Part shown: positions 35,000 to 45,934 of the stretch, one piece after another | Position numbering within the stretch: position 1 is the stretch's first letter | Layout of the letters: each line of letters opens with the position of its first letter | Assembly: GCA_015680685.1 (NCBI GenBank) | Contig: MNCI01025571.1 | Span: forward strand, 89,083-153,082 | From: Gnetum montanum | Lineage: Eukaryota > Streptophyta > Gnetopsida > Gnetales > Gnetaceae | DNA length: 64,000 bases | Direction: 5' to 3' | The notes under the pieces: generated by a model | The model's input: the letters and a program-made list of their open reading frames with translations, nothing else | The model's database searches: none | What the model was told of the DNA's origin: nothing | Position numbers and translations under genes: made by a program

Positions 35000-36600
35000 T
35001 AATCGGATGGATAACCTCACTTAATCTTTTGGATCTTCTCATTTTAACTTAGTCATGGGGGAGATGGCCATCCATGTAATTAATTAAGTGGCTTCTCAAT
35101 TTTTCTACCTTTTTTGTTTTACACTTTTCTTTTTACACTTTCTTTATTTTTATACCATTTTTATTTTATGCTTTGTATTTTTCCAATTTTTGTTTTACAA
35201 CATTATTAGTACATTTTGACTTTCTTGAATATTTTACAATTTTTTTTTATATTTTACTTTCTTTTGGTGTGAGTTTTTTCATGTTATTTTCTAATAAAGT
35301 GCTATATTGCGAACAAGACACAATGATGTTGTAGTTGTTTGCTAATGGTGGTTTGTACTTAATGTTTTTAATTGATAATGTTTGGTTTCTATTTTTGAAT
35401 TTTGATGACTAATGACTAAGATCATTTCTTTTTCATGAAAGAGGCAATGAGTCTATCTCATCCACCCATCCACCAACTCTATGGTCTTCCTAGTTTTGGA
35501 AGTATGAAGTCCATTTTTCATTAATAAAACCTTAACAAACTTGTGACCTTGGTATTTTTTAGATTTGCAAAAGATTCAATGGTTTGAAAATGGTGTAACT
35601 TCAAGGGGATTCAATGCTATTTGCGCCATTCTACTTACTTGAGTGCATGAGTGTTTACATGGATTTCTTACCATTTCATGTCGACCAATAACAAGAAGTT
35701 GAATAAGTCTTTACATGGTATGGGTCCCATCCAAAAATCCATAAAAACATAAAATTTTAAAAAAAAAAGAAAAAAAAAGAGGGAAAAGAAAAAATAAAAC
35801 ATGATTAGAATTCAAAGCACACCCCTTAGACAAAATAATTGGCTACAAGCATTGGTTATATGACTAGAAAGACATGTTACCCATGCTTGAAGGTCCCCTC
35901 TAACTAAGGCCCTTTATCACTTACTGCTTTTCTTTTTCTCTTAATTAAGAAATGATGATTTATCTATGAGAGAATTCTTGTGTCTCGAGAGAGTGGATTG
36001 ATCTTAGAGTGATGATGTGAAGTCATTGAAAGTGGTTGGTTTTGATCTAGACTAAGGATGGACTTTATTGAGTCATTAACGATACAATTCACAAGGGATT
36101 TTATGTGACCATGATTAGGAGCTTCATTCCTCTTCATCTCTCATCCGTCAATGCTTTCCATTGCTTACCTCACTATCAGTTTTCATGTTTTTGTTCAATG
36201 TCTTAGTTTGAAGAGTCAAAATGCTTAGATAGATTCTTTCAAATTTGGTCCTTGAATTTTCATAATCATTGATCAACTATGGGGACCATGGACTCCTTAG
36301 TTGAGGTTATGCAAAAGAAAAAAGGGCATGAGCCTACTATGGGAAGGATCCACTTGCATATCTCTTTGTTGGAATAGTTAATTTCCTTATCCTTAGGCTT
36401 ATTGGAAATCAAATCTTTCATGTGCCCCATTGATGCATCCAACTATTCACTCTTTAAGGCATTTTCTTCAATAAATTTCATTCTCCAATTTTCCAAATTT
36501 TGAGCATTCATGAGCCCTCTTCAAGTATTCCATCATGTTCATGGCTTTTCTAACTCTTTAGAGATACTAATTTCACAAGAAAACTCGTATTTGTGAAGAT
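35000..36600 (+). other. Noncoding post-integrase region of Ath-2
   Basis: A noncoding spacer with GTCATGGGGGAGATGG near 35053 and T-rich runs (35100-35260). It matches, piece by piece, Ath-1 (16150-17000) and, on the minus strand, Ath-7 (60000-60880). It holds the conserved 32-bp box. No ORF is seen. Confidence 0.65.
35863..35894 (+). promoter_or_regulatory. Conserved post-integrase box (Ath-2)
   Basis: Starts ACTAGAAAGACATGTTACCC and ends GCTTGAAGGT. It is nearly identical to the two copies in Ath-1 and recognisable on the minus strand near 60143-60174 and 59152-59183. Surrounding sequence is much less alike. Confidence 0.75.
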
Positions 36601-36619
36601 ATTTAATGTCGAAATTTTG

Positions 36620-36721
36620 GGCATTGACTTCATAGATGGATATCTATCGATGGAGCCCATATGTAAATGGGATCCCATATATGGGATTCCATCAATATAG
36701 GGGTCCACTCGCCTATAAATA
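36620..36721 (+). promoter_or_regulatory. Internal promoter of Ath-2 ORF3
   Basis: TATAAATA at 36714-36721 is preceded by CATTGAC (36621), ATCGATGG (36647), the palindrome ATGGGATCCCAT (36666) and CATCAATA (36690). The TCGA/TTGA/TCAA words are the same type as in this element's LTRs. The box lies 450 bp upstream of the ORF3 ATG. Confidence 0.6.
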
Positions 36722-36867
36722 AACTTGAACACTTGGCAATTTTCACATTTGCTCATAAATGAAGGAGGAGTTTTTGAAATTTTCAGAGACTAGAACCTTC
36801 CAAAGAGCCATATCTTCCTAATTGTTTTTCTAATTCACTCTGTTATTCGACCTTGTAGCTACCAAAG

Positions 36868-37170
36868 GTAAGCTCTTTGTTGTGGGGGACACAAACCTTA
36901 ATTTTTAAATGAATGTTTTTTTTAAAGAAAATTTCTAACTCCCACAAAGGTTTAACAAAGAAACCAACATTAAAACATTAAATTATAAAAGTTAAACCCT
37001 TCCAACAAGCTCTGGTAACATTCTAAGTTAAAAATCATCAAAATAATAATAAAATAATCAATTTTCCATGGTCCAAACTTAACCTAAAGTGTAACTGCCC
37101 AATGAGAAAGGTACTTAAATGTTATAAGTTATCCATTAAATGATAATCCTTGGTTATTTTTTGATCATAC
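36868..37170 (+). other. Putative leader intron of Ath-2 ORF3
   Basis: A donor ACCAAAG|GTAAGCTCT at 36867/36868, shared with Ath-6 (CTCAAAG|GTATGCTCT), would give a 303-nt intron ending just before the ORF3 ATG. The acceptor dinucleotide here reads AC, so it is damaged or lies elsewhere. Confidence 0.45.
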
Positions 37171-40050
37171 ATGGCACTTAAGGGAAAACACGCACAAGAA
37201 GGAGGACCATCCCAACTAAGGGAAAAATAGCCAAGATTAGGAAGAAACTAAGAATAGACACACGAGTAAGTAGAGACCCATGTAACAGGACCTCTTCGAG
37301 AGGAGCCTGAAGTAGAATTTGTTCGACAAATTTTTGAAGAAGTTGTGGCAAAAAAACAGTCTCATCAAGATGAGGCACCCGAGCTTAGACTAAACCTTAA
37401 GATGACCTTGATGGAAGCTTTTCTTAGGTAGATTGCGAACAAGGAGATCCAGAAATTGGTGCTCCAAGAATTAAACTTTGGACCATTCTTGGAGTTCACA
37501 TTGTTAGAAGTTAAAGCTTAGCTTTAAAACTCTCTCATGTGGTCCATAATCACTTCTAGTGGGGTGTGGTACATGGGAGAGACATATCTCTTCTAGAACA
37601 ATCGACAGGCTACTTCAATAGTCAAAATCAAGGACATCTCAGTGTCCTACTCAGTAAAAGCCATTATAGAGGTCCTTGGGTTACTAGAAACTAGGGCTAG
37701 CCTTGCAAAAATCCCTATTTTGGCATATCCTGGTGTCAAGAAGGAATGGACACAATAATGTTATGGAGTTTGGCGTACTCCCCATGGTGGAACATGCATA
37801 ATTTAAGATTGCAGCCTTCCACCTCAATCCAATGGTGAGGCCAAGTAAGATCATTGATTTTTCCACTTTTGCCTATCCTGCTCTAAGCAGTTGATTCCCC
37901 ATTAACCTTCTACAATTAATCTATCTTGAGATAGATAAGAGATTTAAAGAAAATGAATGTGGAAGGAAGGCACTCCCTTCCCATGCCTCATCAGAAAATT
38001 ATGCAAGAGGAGAGGCATAACACACAATGCTAATGATGTTGTTTTACGTGCTTTATCTACTTCTTAGGTGAAAATAATAAAAGATAAGGTGTGTACCAAG
38101 ATCATTTAAGAAGAGGAGTAGCGACCACCATGTCTACCATCCATTCATGAAATAACACTAAGGTTCATGTTGCCCTTGAGCGCATGTGTGAGATCTGAGA
38201 GCAAATCTTGCATGAGTAAAAGCAGTGAGTAGGAATGAGTGGTGACAACCCATCTGTGTATCACCTAGTGATGAGTCACCTTAATAAAGTTTCTTGAACC
38301 ATTAGCTAGATGGAAGAAGGTGGGCCAATTTTCTTAATCCAAAGAACGTAGTTGCCCATGAGATTTTCTTAATCCAAAGAACGTAGTTGCCCATGAGATC
38401 AAATCTTGACACCCAAGAGGTAATGATATCTCTCTCTCAAGATCAGCAATTCCTAGAAATCTCTGGGAATGCTACTACTTTCTTGGTGCGTCTATAGGAG
38501 GGTGAGGGATTAACTATCTTGGTGATGTAACACCATGAGCAGAAGATAGCAGTAGAGATGGTTGCTAATAGAATTACTAAGGCCTTAAATATACTTGCAA
38601 CATCTGTACTAGGTGTTTATGCACTTAGAGATGTGTAGATGTTCGTATGAATAATTAGCCACAGATTAAGTACAGCCTAGCATGAAGAGTTGCTAGACCA
38701 TTTGGTGGGAGATGGGCAAAAAATTTTGGATATCTTTGATCTTCCAGACACCATCATAGCAACCCAGTTAAAGTTGCTTGAATTAAGGGGCAAGTGTATG
38801 ATATTGGAGGGGCATCTAAAAATAGTGCAAGCTCATAATCAATGCTTAGTTATTAGGGTTGCAGAATTAGAGCTTGCCTCACCGATCCCACATTTCTCAA
38901 CCCTACCCTAACACGTGATGAAGCTTTCTGATAACTTCAAGATAGGTTCAAATAGGTTGAAAATGCAAAGGAGATAACCATCTTTGACCAATTCGTGGCC
39001 AATGCCAAGACATACACCATTTAGAATGACTTGGTCCAGACATAGCATGAGAATAAAATCTTGACTGTAGAGAATCATTGCTTGCAAAATGTTGATGTGC
39101 AGAAGTAGTAGATGCAATAATTTATCCATCAATAGTAGAAGTAGCTAGCTAGAGTGAACACTAAATTGAGGATATTGGCAGCTAAAAATAGAAATCTCTT
39201 CATGGAAGAAGTCTAAGCTCTTTGCTAAAAATCTACAATAGAGATAGCTACCTGGAAGAAGTAGGCTCTCAAAATTAAGAGAGTCAAGAACAATTATAGA
39301 GATTAGATTATTTTATAGAAAGAAATTAATGAAAAACACATCCAAAGGATTAAGGTAAAAGTTAACAAGGCTCTCTATTAGCTCAAGGAAGGAGGTGATG
39401 TCCGGTAGCCTATCTTCGATGGGCACAATGACTACAATTTAGTAGAGATCCGCATGAAAGAGATGAAAATTGAGGAGATGGTAAAATATATCAAGTTTTC
39501 CAATCTTCGTTATGAAAACTTGGCAATGCTGACTATTGGATAGTCATGATCAGAGTTGGAGAAGTAAGTGGCCAGCTCGTACTTGCTGTATGAGGCAGAT
39601 TTCAAAACCCATAAGGTGACCAAGAGAATGCTTGAGATTACTAATGTTGAACTCAAGGTTTTTAGGGCATGATTCACTAATCAAAGATCCACTATTGAGA
39701 ACCTGGCCAAAAGGATGAACAACTACTAGGAGCTACAGAATGCACCCAAGGCATTCAATGTTGAATGCAAACTTTTCGCTACCTAGTTTGTCAACATGAA
39801 GGAGCTATTTTTAACAATGCCCTATCCCTAAGATGTTCCCACTCCAAACCACATTTGAAATGCTACATGGACCATAAACTATCCCAAGTTAAAGGAGAAG
39901 AAGATGAAGGCATTATTGGATGCCTTTCATCTTCCACTAGATGTTGCAGCTACCATCGGATACCCATAATTGCCTCAACTATCGCATGTGCCCGAAGAAG
40001 GAAAGGTTCCTTTAGAGCCTCAAGAGCCTCCACCGCTTAAGACTATTTGA
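37171..40050 (+). pseudogene. Ath-2 ORF3, post-integrase reading frame (env-like position)
   Basis: 960 codons from M-A-L-K-G-K-H-A-Q-E-G-G-P-S-Q to a C terminus G-K-V-P-L-E-P-Q-E-P-P-P-L-K-T-I and TGA, close to the Ath-1 ends. An N-terminal domain includes I-S-V-S-Y-S-V-K-A-I-I-E-V-L-G and, further on, V-R-P-S-K-I-I-D-F-S-T-F-A-Y. The latter block recurs in Ath-6 as V-R-P-S-K-V-I-V-F-S-T. A block H-E-E-L-L-D-H-L-V...I-F-D-L-P (38687-38750) starts the long coiled-coil region. Many TAG and TGA stops sit where Gln or Trp codons are expected. No membrane segment or signal peptide is evident, so a true envelope function is doubtful. Confidence 0.65.
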
Positions 40051-40271
40051 TGTTCTCCAACATCTTTGCATCATCTAAGGAATTATGTTGTCAGTTTTGT
40101 CCTGGTGTTTAATTTTGTTGTTTTAAAGACCCAAAATTTGATAATCAATGTAAAACCATACACTCTGGGCACTTAGTTTTTGTTGTGTAGTTTGTGTGTT
40201 TGTTTTGTATGTTAATAATCCCATACCTTTCCAAATTTTGTAAACAACTCAAGGATGAGTTTTCATTCAGT

Positions 40272-40281
40272 CATGGGGGTA
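40272..40281 (+). other. Polypurine tract of Ath-2
   Basis: ATGGGGGTA directly precedes the 3' LTR start TGATGAGTC. Confidence 0.7.
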
Positions 40282-41157
40282 TGATGAGTCATTTGGTTGG
40301 TTGCATTGACATGATCTTGTCAACATAGGGTTTGACCTGTTGATGAGTACCCATCGACAAGGCTTCTTGTTTTGCCTATAAATATGTACTTACTAGTTGT
40401 CTTTATGGCATAAGTATCATAGTTGTAGTAGAGCTCTTGCAGCTTTCTTATTTGAAAGATAGAATATTTTTCTAAGTGCTTGTAATAGGAGTCAAAGAAT
40501 GTACAGATCTTTATTGGAGCACTGTTGTACCTGAGCACAGTAGTGTGTGTGGTAATAAAGACAAGTTTTTTTGATAAACCTTGTAGAAATTTGAAATAGA
40601 TTAATTATTTCCTTTATGCATTTAATATTTTAAGTAATTTCCTTTAATGCTTTAACCAATTAAGTAATTAATTAAGCTGAATTAAGCTAGACTAAGATAA
40701 ATTAAATAGTGATTAATTAAGCACATAAGTACAACCATGTCGAGCATACGCTTCACACTTGGTAATCCTAGTAACACTTAACATTTGGTAACCTAGTAAT
40801 GTTAAACATGTTCAGGATGCGTATGGCAAGTGGGAATAAATGCTTATGCTAGGATTAGTTAAACATTAAATAGTTAAATTAAATTAACAATTAAATTACT
40901 TTATTCATCATTCTTTATTCTTAGGCAACTTAGAATATAAAACGTAAAAAATGATAAAAAGCATATGCCTTATTTGCACTTAACCATACCTTTGCATTTC
41001 ACAAGTGTAATTGGGAAGATAATGATTGCAATTGTTAGTTTCACTTCCTAAAGACCAATGTACTTAGAAGGCTATAAGTCCACAAAATTTGATTGGATTG
41101 TGCATGAATGCTTAGTGATTCATATGGTTGGACATAGGGTCTACTCACTACTCATCA
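40282..41157 (+). repeat. Ath-2 3' LTR
   Basis: 876 bp, collinear with 27964-28820. Its four U3 words read TTGA, TCAA, TTGA and TCGA where the 5' LTR has TCGA, TTGA, TTGA and TTGA. TATAAATATG lies at 40377-40386. Confidence 0.88.
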
Positions 41158-41162
41158 TCTAC

Positions 41163-43980
41163 TAATCCCAACAAGACAATAATGGATTGGTTTGCAAGTT
41201 CTAATCTAATATTACATTTTTAAAGTAAAGGCATGTTCCATGTCTTGTACACTTAATGGGAAATAAAATTCACAATGAAAGTTAAGTTTAATAGATCCTT
41301 GCATGGGTCATTTCTTACAATATGTAAATATATCAAAGAACTTCCAAAATTAGTTCTTTTATTGGAAATGTATCATACCTTTATCCAAATTGTCATAACA
41401 TGGGTCAACATGATAGTTTGAATGTTTTGAAGTTTTTGGTTTGAAGGTATCTTGGTATGCATCCCTTGGGTAGTTTGAGAAGATTCCATAGGCACAGATG
41501 CTTGTGATGGTTTGCATGGACTATTAGGATGAAAAATGACATTTTTTGAGATTTATGATTGGAATAACTTGAATTATCACCTACTTACAAGTTCATGATT
41601 CTTTTGAGGTTGTAAAGGGATTTCACCTTGCATAAGTGGTGTAGGTGACAAAGGAGTGGAGGCATGGGGTGCATGGTGCTGCAAGTGGTGAGAAGTATAT
41701 GTGGAGGGATATTTAGCTTGTGGAGTGGTAGGTCTATGATATTTAGAAGGATAATAATGATGGTAAGATGTGTGGATAGTAGAGCCACTCAGTAACACTA
41801 TCTATTGGATATAATACCTGTAAGGGTATAGTTATTGGTAAGGGTACTATTATCTTGGTGGTGGCATCCCCCATGATTGTGTGTTATGTCACTACTGATA
41901 GTTTTTCTCTAAGGCTAAGATTGCATTCCACTTGGGTAATATTGTTGTTGCTGAAACTATTGCTTATAGTTGTCTTGAGGATAAGGTAACCTCATAGGTT
42001 CATGCCTTTTGATAAATTTTTGATTTAAGGTATATACCCTAGACTCTTTTAGGTGTGACAAAATTAGGCATCATATTGATATATGTCATACCCCTCATCT
42101 TCTAAATCAAAGTCTGTAACCTCTTTCACTACTGCAACCTTACCTTTTTGATGATAAGAGTCCTTATCGATGTCCTTCTTTCTTCTTCTATCTTGGTTCT
42201 TGGATCTTCCTTATATAATTTTTTCCTTCACAATATTTAGTGTTATTTGGAACTTCTCATTGAGAGAGTCCCACATCTTTTTAACCTTAGTCAAAATTTT
42301 AGTAATGGAATTTTGGATCAACAAGGTCTTTCTCTACATGACCTTCCCTAATGGTGCTTCCTCCTATAAGTTATAGAGGCATATGTCCTTGTTACAAATG
42401 GATGCATTTTTCTTATACTCCTCTACACTTTTTCTTTTCTTTAACTCTCCTTCTTCATTTGCTACTTGGTCAATGAACCTTTGGATCTAATGGACCCTCT
42501 TCCTCAGGCATAAACCCTAAGAGTTTTCTTGGTCTTGTTTCTAAGGCCATCTATGATCTAGTGAAGCTGTTTTCCTAAGAGAAACCATGGCCTAGGCATC
42601 GATGTAGCAAAGAATTGTATCTTTTAAAAGTTATATTAAGGGATTCATGGTTATCTTATTTCCATCCTTAAATCTATTTTTTCAAGTTGGATACCCTAGA
42701 GTACATCTAATACTTATCATTAAATAACTCTAGCATCATATGTTATTTATGAATATATTTTGATTCCAAACACCAGCACTAACTTTTAGCTTCATTTATG
42801 AGTGTCCTAGGGAACAATTTAAACTTTTGCCAATCATTTTCAATGTTTTGCAAAGTGCATGCATCTTGTAAGACTTGCAAATGATGCTGCAAATCAACAT
42901 TGTAGCCTTTCTCAAACTTATAAATATTATTCATATCAAGTCATTTAATTTAGCCATCTGTGTGATATCTTGTTAGAATATCAACCACCTCATGGATATT
43001 GATCATGCTTCTTGTAGCAAGCAAAAATTCATCATAGTCATCTTGTTAATTGTAGCCCTTGTCATGATCATCTCTCCTAGTCTGTGACCTACTACATCTT
43101 CTTTCTTGCTAGTTTCTTGCTAGTATCCCTTTTCTTTTTTTTCTTATCTATGTTACCTTCTTCCATCCCTATGATGGGATCTTCTATTATCTCCACCTTA
43201 CTTTTGATCATTTTCCTTATGGTCTTGGTCATGTTTTTCCTTGTCAAAGCTATATGATAAGAAATATAATAGCTAGGTGATTGGGAGACTTTAGCCTTGA
43301 TGTCCTCTTGGTTTTGAGTCTAGCTCTTTACTTACATTAATTGGTTACCAAGATTGAACGTAATCATTGATGGATCATGTTGTCTTTACCAAAGGAAGGA
43401 GAACCTTGACATTAAGATATACTTAATGGATATTTAGTGTCCTACTTTTCTAACTGCAATGTTAGTGTGATTAGAATCCTTTTATCCTTGAGGCCTCATG
43501 GGAAGTCTTCATGAGTTTGTCTTTTGAGGTTAGGCTTCAGTAGGTTGATAGTCTTTGGAGAGGTGATCTATCACTTAGTAACTATCACTTAGTAATTTGG
43601 AGCTACTACTTTAAGCCCTAGATTTATCAATGTAGCCATGAATATTGATGGAATGACATGATCAAGTGGCAACACAATGTTACCTTTTAAGTTTCTCCAC
43701 TGCGGCTACTCATCCTAGTGAAAAATGAAAGTGAAGTTTAGATAATATGGATCTGAATGGGTGTTGACTACTTTAACTTGTTAGGGTACTTCATTTGAGT
43801 TCTTTCTTATCTTATCATCCATAGGTGGGAAATTAGCCCTGCAAGAAGAAGCCATCTTTTAGCTTATTTTCAAGTGTGTATTGAATGAAATATTATTAAT
43901 TTTCCTATAGTGGTTTATTACATTCTTACAATAATCTTTGTATGTTTTAATTATCTAGAATACTTAGTGCACAACAAGTT
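41163..43980 (-). pseudogene. Ath-3 gag
   Basis: The minus strand has a Tyr/His/Pro/Thr-rich gag tail at 41577-41798 (Y-Y-P-S-K-Y-H-R-P-T-T-P) like that of Ath-1. A degraded cysteine-histidine cluster lies near 42050-42110 (Y-D-I-Y-Q-Y, with Cys to Tyr changes). Acidic and lysine-rich sequence lies upstream of it. Stops are frequent. The gag is cut by the Ath-2 insertion at 41162/27963. It reads from the primer binding site at 43980-43997. Confidence 0.6.
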
Positions 43981-43997
43981 TCCTGGTAGTGGTGCCA
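43980..43997 (-). other. Ath-3 primer binding site
   Basis: Minus strand TGGCACCACTACCAGGAA, one base inside the LTR end. It fits the tRNA-Asp-type site of Athila/Tat elements after several transitions. Confidence 0.65.
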
Positions 43998-43998
43998 A

Positions 43999-44826
43999 TG
44001 ATGAGTGATGAGTATTCCCTATACCCAACCATACAAATCACAAGCATGTACACACAATCTGGTTGAATTCTTTGGAACCTTGGACTAGACATATCCTAGA
44101 TAATTAAGCATGATGTTGTTGGTCATTGTCTTCCTAATCACCACTTGTGTAGCTTAATGTGTATGGTTAAGTGTGATCAAGATGTAAGATATTTTCATTT
44201 TTATTATTTTTATTATTAAAATATTAAGTTCTAATTAATTATGAAATTAAAGTAATTTAAACTAGCCTAAACATGAAGCATATGTTCCCACTCTTCATTT
44301 GCATCCTGAATAAACATTACAAAATGGTTACTATTGGGTGTACCAAGTGTCCATTATTGGGATTACCATATGTTAATACTTTACGTTTGAAGTGCTCATA
44401 CTTACGCAGCTATAGAATAAAATATTAATTATCTAAGCATTAAAAAGTAAAATGCATCATAAAGTAAATTGCTGAAAATAAAGTTGTAACTATTTCAAGT
44501 ATTACAATGGAGGAAATTAATCTTGATTTTATTGTTGAAATTTTGAAGTGTCCAGGTACATCATGCACTCAAATAAAATTCTATTCAATCAATTTTATCC
44601 ACATTGTAAGGAGAATTTGGCTAAGTCCTACAGAAGAACAATATAAGAGCTTCACTACTAGAATGATCAAAAGTGCATAAATGTAGATGATGTATGCATT
44701 TATATAAGAAAAAGACCAAACTACATTAATCCATATATGTCAACACATCTCAAGCTATGTCGATGCATGCTTATCGATGCATCAGACTTATGTACACCGT
44801 TTGGTCATTTCTTAGCTAGACTCTTG
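43999..44826 (-). repeat. Ath-3 5' LTR (outer end eroded)
   Basis: The inner end TGATGAGTGATGAG is next to the primer binding site. TATATAA-like sequence (44700) and the words GTCAACAC, GTCGATGC and ATCGATGC (44735-44795) make up the U3. The outer end does not show a clean TGATGAGTC and abuts a plus-strand LTR. Confidence 0.7.
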
Positions 44827-45508
44827 CAATTTCACACTTTAGAAGTTTTATTTTTTCTCCTCTAACTACTTGCAACATGGATTATGCAAGTTTTATAAAG
44901 TTTTATTCAAGTGCATTATATACCTAAACACATGTGCATGATGGCAATAAAATTGAGATTTATATACTCTGTTGTAGCACTTGAACTAGTACTATGATTT
45001 ATTTTCTTACACTTTAGTCTCAATGTTTATTTACTTTCCCATGTTACCAGTTAGGTATTTTATTATTCCGCACTTAAGTATACATGCATGAGCATAACCA
45101 CTTCACGCATAATGTACTATTATTTGGTAATCGTAGCATTGAACACCTAGTACACTTAGAAATAACCACTTAGTAACTTAACAATATTAATATCTATTTA
45201 GGTTGTGTATAGAAAGTTGGGAATGGATGCTTTATGCTTAGGCTAGTTTAGATTCTTTTTTCACACTTAGATTAATTAGTTTAATATTTTAATATTTTAA
45301 ATATTTTAGCAACCATCATGTGCCTCAATCATACTTAACCATACTAAGTAAATCAATACAGGTGTAATTGGGATGACAAAAAATAACATTCCATCCCCTA
45401 GTTATCTACGGCATCTATTTAGTCCTAAGTCTACAAAATTTGACCTAATTATGCGTGAATGCTTGTGATTTGTATGATTGGTTGTAGGGTTACTTGTGTT
45501 GCTCATCG
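44827..45508 (+). repeat. Ath-4 5' LTR, truncated at its outer end
   Basis: Collinear with the 3' two thirds of the Ath-2 LTR (GGTAATCGTAGC, GAAAGTTGGGAATGGATGC, GCGTGAATGCTTGTGATT) and ending GCTCATCG. The U3 half is missing. It stands head-to-head with the minus-strand Ath-3 LTR. Confidence 0.65.
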
Positions 45509-45509
45509 T

Positions 45510-45527
45510 TGATGTCGTTGTTGAGGA
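45510..45527 (+). other. Ath-4 primer binding site
   Basis: TGATGTCGTTGTTGAGGA follows the LTR end. It fits the tRNA-Asp-type site with transitions. Confidence 0.6.
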
Positions 45528-45646
45528 CTTTAGTGCTAGTGTTTTAAATAACTAAGATCATTTAAGGATCATTTTTAGAGCTTAACAAGATTTATCTATT
45601 ACCAAAAATACTAATATTTTATTCTAAGGCATCTTGTAGAGCAATA

Positions 45647-45934
45647 ATGTCTTCTTATCACACAACAAATTCCCCCTACGAATGATGCAACTAAAGGATG
45701 TGATAGAAACACAAGAAATAAGGATGATGTGCCACAACAAGTTAAGATAGTATACAAACATCCAGATCCTTACCATCTAGAATTTGCCTTCATACTTTAC
45801 CAAGATGAACAGATGTGATTGAAAGACCTTGAGAGCAACATTGTGTTATCATCTAATCAATCAGTGTCATCAATGCTCATGGTAATATTGATAAGACTAG
45901 GAAAGAAAGCAAAAGCCCTAGCATATGAAGTAGT
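45647..45934 (+). pseudogene. Ath-4 gag N-terminal fragment
   Basis: A start M-S-S-Y-H-T-T, then P-Q-Q-V-K-I-V-Y-K-H-P-D-P-Y-H-L-E-F-A-F-I-L and Q-D-E-Q-M, parallel to Ath-2 gag. It has several stops. It is cut where the Ath-5 LTR begins. Confidence 0.6.

Larger units (their letters stand above)
27964..41157 (+). mobile_element. Ath-2: full-layout Athila-like gypsy retrotransposon, 13.2 kb
   Basis: LTRs at 27964-28820 and 40282-41157 both start TGATGAGTC and end CTCATCA. They are flanked by CCTAC (27959-27963) and TCTAC (41158-41162), a target duplication with one transition. In order it has a primer binding site like that for tRNA-Asp, gag, RT, RNase H, integrase, a noncoding post-integrase region with the conserved box, an internal promoter, ORF3 and a polypurine tract. 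All frames carry stops, so it is inactive. It sits inside the minus-strand Ath-3, between 27963 and 41163. Confidence 0.88.

Noticed and set aside
37171-40050. ORF3 as a true viral-type envelope gene
   Set aside because: The position is env-like, but no signal peptide, cleavage site or transmembrane segment is visible; the long coiled coil and conserved N-terminal domain do not require an envelope role.
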